The notes beneath the pieces were generated by a model that did no database searches, had not been told where the DNA came from, and saw only the letters and a program-made list of their open reading frames with translations. Of a DNA stretch of 14,349 bases, positions 11,263-14,349 are shown in pieces. The translations under genes were made by a program, and so were the position numbers. The stretch comes from Gammaproteobacteria bacterium (GTDB lineage Bacteria > Pseudomonadota > Gammaproteobacteria > Pseudomonadales > Azotimanducaceae). Every line of letters begins with the position of its first letter. Position 1 is the first letter of the stretch. The DNA is taken from contig JAPUJX010000451.1 of NCBI GenBank assembly GCA_027295975.1, positions 1 to 14,349 on the forward strand. Direction: 5' to 3'.

Positions 11263-13410
11263 TTAGATGAACTGCGCAATCAGCGCTCCGACCCAATCCA
11301 TGATCCAGGCTTCAACCTCGCTCCAGACCGGCGACGACTGCTGTTCTTCCCAACGGGCGTGTGCGGCGTCGACAATGTAGTCATAAACCGCGTCAGCGTC
11401 TGCCTCGCTCATTACATCGGCGAAGCTCACCATCCCCATTTCACGGTAAGCGCCCTGCAGTACAATCGCTTTGAATACTTCTGGCGTGTTGCCGGACATG
11501 TCGTGCCCCATGTCGCGAAGGTCCGGTAGCAGGCCGCTACCCACGAGGCCGATACCGTGGCACCTGCCGCAATGGGTATTGTACAGCACCTGCCCTGTCG
11601 CGATGGATTCCTCGGAACCATGACGTGGCGGCGGTGTGGGGATAACGTTGGCCTCAACGGTATCGGGTAGTTTCAATTCACCGCCAAGTTTGTATACCAA
11701 CAGACGGCCATTGGCACCGGCAGTGCTGCCCGGTAGATCAAACAGCAGTGTGGGCGCCCCGCCCCACCCAGCCATCACCGCCACATATTGTTCGCCGTTG
11801 ATCTGATAGCTGATTGGAGGCGCCACGACGCCGGTGAGAGTATGTGTGTCCCAGAGTTGCTCACCGGAGTCGGCTCGATAGGCAACGAGGCGACCGTCGC
11901 CCGTACCCTGGAAGACCAGATTGGCAGCCGTGGTCAGCACCCCTCCATTCCACATGGCCTCATGCGCAACGCGCCAGACTTCCGTTTGTTTCACCGGATC
12001 CCAGGCCAGGAGATGGCCTTTGAAGAGACGTTTGATGACGGCGTTGACGAGGTGGCGGTTCGCGGGAAACGCACCACCCTCTTGCGACTGACCGGTATTC
12101 CAATGTCCCCCCGATTGATAAGTAAAGTCATGGTCGGTGCTGTAGCGTCCCGCGGTTTCCATGGCTGGGATATAGACCAACCCCGTTGTTTGGTTAAACG
12201 CCATGGGTTGCCAATTGTGGCCGCCGAATGCGGCGGGTTTTGTCATCCTCACCTCGATGCTGTGATCTGCGTTTTCCGTTTCCACGGGACGACCCGTGGA
12301 CAGATCAACGTGACTCGCCCAGGTGGCAGGCGCGTACTTCTCCGCACTGATCAGCTTGCCACTCGCTCGATCGAGCACATAAAAAAAGCCGTTCTTCGGC
12401 GCTTGCATCAGCACCTTCGTGAGCGCTCCGTCGATCACCAGATCGGCGAGGATCATGTGCTGCGTGGCGGTGTAGTCCCAACTGTCTCCGGGTGTTGTCT
12501 GGTAGTGCCAGACGTATTCGCCGGTCTCTGGTCGCAGCGCGACGATGGAGGAAAGGAACAGGTTGTCACCCCCTCCGGGGCTGCGCACATGTCTGTTCCA
12601 GGGAGCGCCGTTGCCTACGCCGATGTAGAGGAGATCAAGATCGACATCGTAAGCCATGGAGTCCCATACCGTGCCGCCACCGCCAACTTTCCACCAGAGA
12701 TCGCCGGACCATGTTTTGGCGGCCATTTCCATGGCCGCCGATTCAAAGGGATTTTCGGGATTGCCGGGAACCGTATAAAAGCGCCAGCGCAGCGCGCCGT
12801 CCCGGGCATCGTAAGCGGATACATAACCGCGAACCCCATATTCGGCGCCGCCGTTGCCGATGATGACGTTACCCTTGATGATGCGGGGAGCGCCGGTAAT
12901 CGTGTAGGGGCGCGCTGGATCGATGGTGAGCGAAGTCCAGACAACCTTGCCGTTCCGGCGGTTCAATGCGACCAGGCGGCCGTCCAACGTACCGAGGTAG
13001 ATGTTGTCGCCCCATGCCGCGACACCTCGGTTCACTACATCGCAACAGGCGTTCACCCCCCACGCCCTGGGTACCTGCGGGTCGTACTGCCAGATTGGCT
13101 CACCGCTGACAGCGTTGTTGGCGAATACACGGCTCCAGGATCCTGTCGAGTAGATGACGCCGTCTATGACCAGGGGTGATGCTTCCAGTCCACGCCCCGT
13201 GCCGGTATCGAAATACCAGGTCAATCCCAGTTCCCCCACGTTGTCCGGGGTGATCTGTGTCAGCGGACTCTGCCGGTCCTCCGCATAATTTCGGCCATGG
13301 GTAAGCCAGCTGCCGGGCGTATTGTCCACGTTGACAAGCTGCTCGTGGTCCACCGATGGATGAGCGGCGAAGCTCGCGACGAGAAGTAACAACAATGCGG
13401 GAAAACGCAT
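11263..13410 (-). CDS. PQQ-dependent quinohemoprotein alcohol dehydrogenase (type II, Ca-type)
   Basis: A 715-residue periplasmic enzyme oxidising alcohols with PQQ and passing electrons to its own heme c. A signal peptide (about 1-16, MRFPALLLLLVASFAA) is followed by an eight-bladed propeller with repeated tryptophan-docking motifs (for example NRRNGKVVW, DARDGALRW). Active-site residues match the Comamonas quinohemoprotein: the vicinal disulfide Cys122-Cys123, Glu190, Asn267, catalytic Asp312 (WDYTAT) and Lys339. Thr at +2 from Asp312, where lanthanide enzymes carry Asp, points to calcium. A C-terminal cytochrome c domain has CGRCH (614-618) and probable axial Met660. The end of the protein (about 694-715) is an unusual hydrophobic, Trp-rich segment. 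Substrate range is unknown. No PQQ biosynthesis gene or dedicated electron acceptor is present in the window. Confidence 0.93.
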   Translation of the reverse strand: MRFPALLLLLVASFAAHPSVDHEQLVNVDNTPGSWLTHGRNYAEDRQSPLTQITPDNVGELGLTWYFDTGTGRGLEASPLVIDGVIYSTGSWSRVFANNAVSGEPIWQYDPQVPRAWGVNACCDVVNRGVAAWGDNIYLGTLDGRLVALNRRNGKVVWTSLTIDPARPYTITGAPRIIKGNVIIGNGGAEYGVRGYVSAYDARDGALRWRFYTVPGNPENPFESAAMEMAAKTWSGDLWWKVGGGGTVWDSMAYDVDLDLLYIGVGNGAPWNRHVRSPGGGDNLFLSSIVALRPETGEYVWHYQTTPGDSWDYTATQHMILADLVIDGALTKVLMQAPKNGFFYVLDRASGKLISAEKYAPATWASHVDLSTGRPVETENADHSIEVRMTKPAAFGGHNWQPMAFNQTTGLVYIPAMETAGRYSTDHDFTYQSGGHWNTGQSQEGGAFPANRHLVNAVIKRLFKGHLLAWDPVKQTEVWRVAHEAMWNGGVLTTAANLVFQGTGDGRLVAYRADSGEQLWDTHTLTGVVAPPISYQINGEQYVAVMAGWGGAPTLLFDLPGSTAGANGRLLVYKLGGELKLPDTVEANVIPTPPPRHGSEESIATGQVLYNTHCGRCHGIGLVGSGLLPDLRDMGHDMSGNTPEVFKAIVLQGAYREMGMVSFADVMSEADADAVYDYIVDAAHARWEEQQSSPVWSEVEAWIMDWVGALIAQFI

Positions 13411-13471
13411 CAGCCAGGGATCGATACAGGATGGGATGGCGGCGGGTTAACCGGTAACGGAGCCATTGCTC

Positions 13472-13885
13472 TCAACTTGACTTCGAAGATTCCTGTACGA
13501 CTCGAAGCCGCAGTTCCGAACTGGAAAACTCGTGTGGCCTTCGATTGAAGTAACACCTGTCCAAGGTTTCTTCTCTGCCGGTAAAATCTGTATCGCGGTA
13601 CTCGTCGCCCAGAATACGAATATCCCATTCCACGGATTTGAGAATTTCGAGTACATCCAGTTCGGTGTTGTAAACAATTATGTCGTCTGCATATTTGCAG
13701 GCGGCAACCTGGATCTGCCGTTCCACGATACTTTGAATTGGTTTGTTCTTATCCAGGCGATCTGATGACGGGTCCGTTTGAATACATACGATGAGATGAT
13801 CGCAGACGGTTTTTGCTTCCTGCAGCATCAACACGTGTCCAGCGTGAAACAAATCGAACGTACCGAAGGTAATTCCTTTCTTCAT
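13472..13885 (-). CDS. Cytidylyltransferase-like nucleotidyltransferase (glycerol-3-phosphate cytidylyltransferase family)
   Basis: A 137-residue single-domain nucleotidyltransferase. I start it at the ATG read from 13885, because MKKGITFGTFDLFHAGH is the standard N-terminus of the family. An in-frame GTG at 13948 would add 21 residues that look unlike it. The HxGH nucleotide-binding motif is His14-Ala-Gly-His17. The segment DRLDKNKPIQSIVERQ is the usual substrate loop, ILGDEY begins the next conserved strand, and FSSSELR near the end stands for the S/T-rich motif (ISTT or YSSS-ELR) that contacts the phosphates. Family members make CDP-glycerol or related activated alcohols for surface polymers or lipids; the actual substrate is unknown. 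It is followed after 61 nt by the PQQ dehydrogenase on the same strand. A probable promoter lies upstream. Confidence 0.87.
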   Translation of the reverse strand: MKKGITFGTFDLFHAGHVLMLQEAKTVCDHLIVCIQTDPSSDRLDKNKPIQSIVERQIQVAACKYADDIIVYNTELDVLEILKSVEWDIRILGDEYRDTDFTGREETLDRCYFNRRPHEFSSSELRLRVVQESSKSS

Positions 13886-13979
13886 GTTCACTGAAACCGG
13901 ATTGGAAATGAGTTTCTCTTGCCAAACCCAACTACGTAACAGCGCCACCTATGTGATGACGATTGTGGGTGCGATTCGA

Positions 13980-14009
13980 ATGATACTATGACCTTGACCA
14001 TAGAGTCAG
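13980..14009 (-). promoter_or_regulatory. Candidate sigma70 promoter with a dyad in the spacer, upstream of the nucleotidyltransferase
   Basis: On the minus strand, CTGACT (14009-14004; 4 of 6 bases of the -35 consensus) and TATCAT (13985-13980; 5 of 6 of the -10 consensus) are 18 nt apart. The spacer is bounded by the inverted repeat CTATG/CATAG (13986-13990 and 13999-14003). A dyad placed between the -35 and -10 is how MerR-type regulators act, though they typically use 19-20 nt spacers, so this is only a resemblance. It would start transcription near 13973, about 88 nt before the preferred start codon. Confidence 0.42.
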
Positions 14010-14044
14010 GTAAAGAAGGGGCGGTTGGCCACACATCAGTTTGC

Positions 14045-14349
14045 TCATGGGATAATGGCTTCCAGATAGCAGGGCATCGAATCTTCGATGGTGTACCAGG
14101 CCGATTTGGATGATGTCCAGACGTGAGCTGTGATATTTACCTCCAAGCTCCCCTCGAAACCTCCTAGCCTGATCCGGATATCGTCAGGCTCCCGGGATGA
14201 TCGGGCGTAGAGAGGCGAGCCACACCTTGCACAGAATGCCTTGAACATTCCTGGCTTGTGTTCAAATTCGGTCAATTCCTCCTCCGGCCCTTCGAGGGAC
14301 CATTGAGACCTGGCTATTCTTGCGTTAGCCGAAAATGCAGACCCATTTC
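14045..14349 (-). CDS. GFA/CENP-V domain zinc protein, C-terminal part (5' end outside window)
   Basis: The minus-strand frame is open from the right edge (first full codon at 14347) to the TGA at 14045-14047, giving 101 codons before the stop. A start at TTG 14275 would cut the domain, so I read the gene as running off the edge. The translation begins NGSAFSANARI, the usual sequence just after the first zinc-cysteine cluster of GFA (glutathione-dependent formaldehyde-activating enzyme-like) proteins. It continues with FCARCGSPLYARS, whose CxxC is the second zinc cluster, and HVWTSSKSAWYTI, the typical domain end (H.....K..W). Family members bind zinc; most have no proven formaldehyde activity. 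The first cysteine cluster is beyond the window. A 159-nt gap to the next gene holds the candidate promoter. Confidence 0.85.
   Translation of the reverse strand, partial: NGSAFSANARIARSQWSLEGPEEELTEFEHKPGMFKAFCARCGSPLYARSSREPDDIRIRLGGFEGSLEVNITAHVWTSSKSAWYTIEDSMPCYLEAIIP

Noticed and set aside
11788..13179. 463-codon open frame on the + strand opposite the PQQ dehydrogenase
   Set aside because: The opposite strand encodes a clear quinohemoprotein with all active-site residues. The antisense translation has no recognisable domain, and long antisense frames are common in GC-rich genes.
13886..13948. GTG at 13948 as the start of the nucleotidyltransferase
   Set aside because: The 21 extra residues do not resemble the family, whose proteins begin at the MKKGITFGTFD segment. 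It stays possible because no strong ribosome binding site precedes the ATG at 13885.

Overview
The window looks like a chromosomal segment of a moderately GC-rich gammaproteobacterium outside the enterobacteria. The evidence is a complete Smc protein (enterobacteria use MukBEF), ZipA (a gammaproteobacterial division protein), a System I cytochrome c maturation operon, and the order gntR-smc-zipA-ligA, which I recall from Pseudomonas. No phage, IS, CRISPR, tRNA or rRNA signature was seen. Stop codons TGA, TAA and TAG are all used normally.

Left block (1-2492, + strand): the end of a cytochrome c maturation operon, ccmF (C-terminal part only)-ccmG-ccmH-ccmI. Every junction overlaps (4, 29 and 1 nt), so the genes are tightly coupled. 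They deliver heme and reduce apocytochrome cysteines in the periplasm.

Centre (2582-10564, + strand): a GntR/FadR-like regulator, then smc (chromosome condensation), zipA (FtsZ anchor), ligA (NAD+-dependent DNA ligase) and a lysozyme-fold lipoprotein. zipA/ligA and ligA/lipoprotein overlap by 4 and 14 nt, so the block reads as one chromosome, division and envelope unit. The main anomaly is here. ligA is full length by family standards (672 codons before its stop), but codon 130 is an in-frame TGA just after the catalytic KxDG motif. Sequence continues in the same frame with full conservation on both sides.

Right block (10630-14349, - strand, convergent with the centre): a HAD-family hydrolase, a type II quinohemoprotein alcohol dehydrogenase (PQQ plus one heme c, calcium-type active site), a small cytidylyltransferase-like nucleotidyltransferase, and a GFA/CENP-V-type zinc protein whose N-terminal part lies beyond the right edge. 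The heme c of the dehydrogenase would need the Ccm machinery at the other end of the window. A sigma70-like promoter with a dyad in its spacer lies upstream of the nucleotidyltransferase.

Most of the window is ordinary core genome, and I do not see an undescribed multi-gene system. The points worth following are the ligA stop codon, the 14-nt coupling of ligA to an envelope lipoprotein, the regulator with a degenerate metal site next to a palindrome, the hairpin abutting the zipA ribosome binding site, the hydrophobic tail of the dehydrogenase, and the dyad-bearing promoter.
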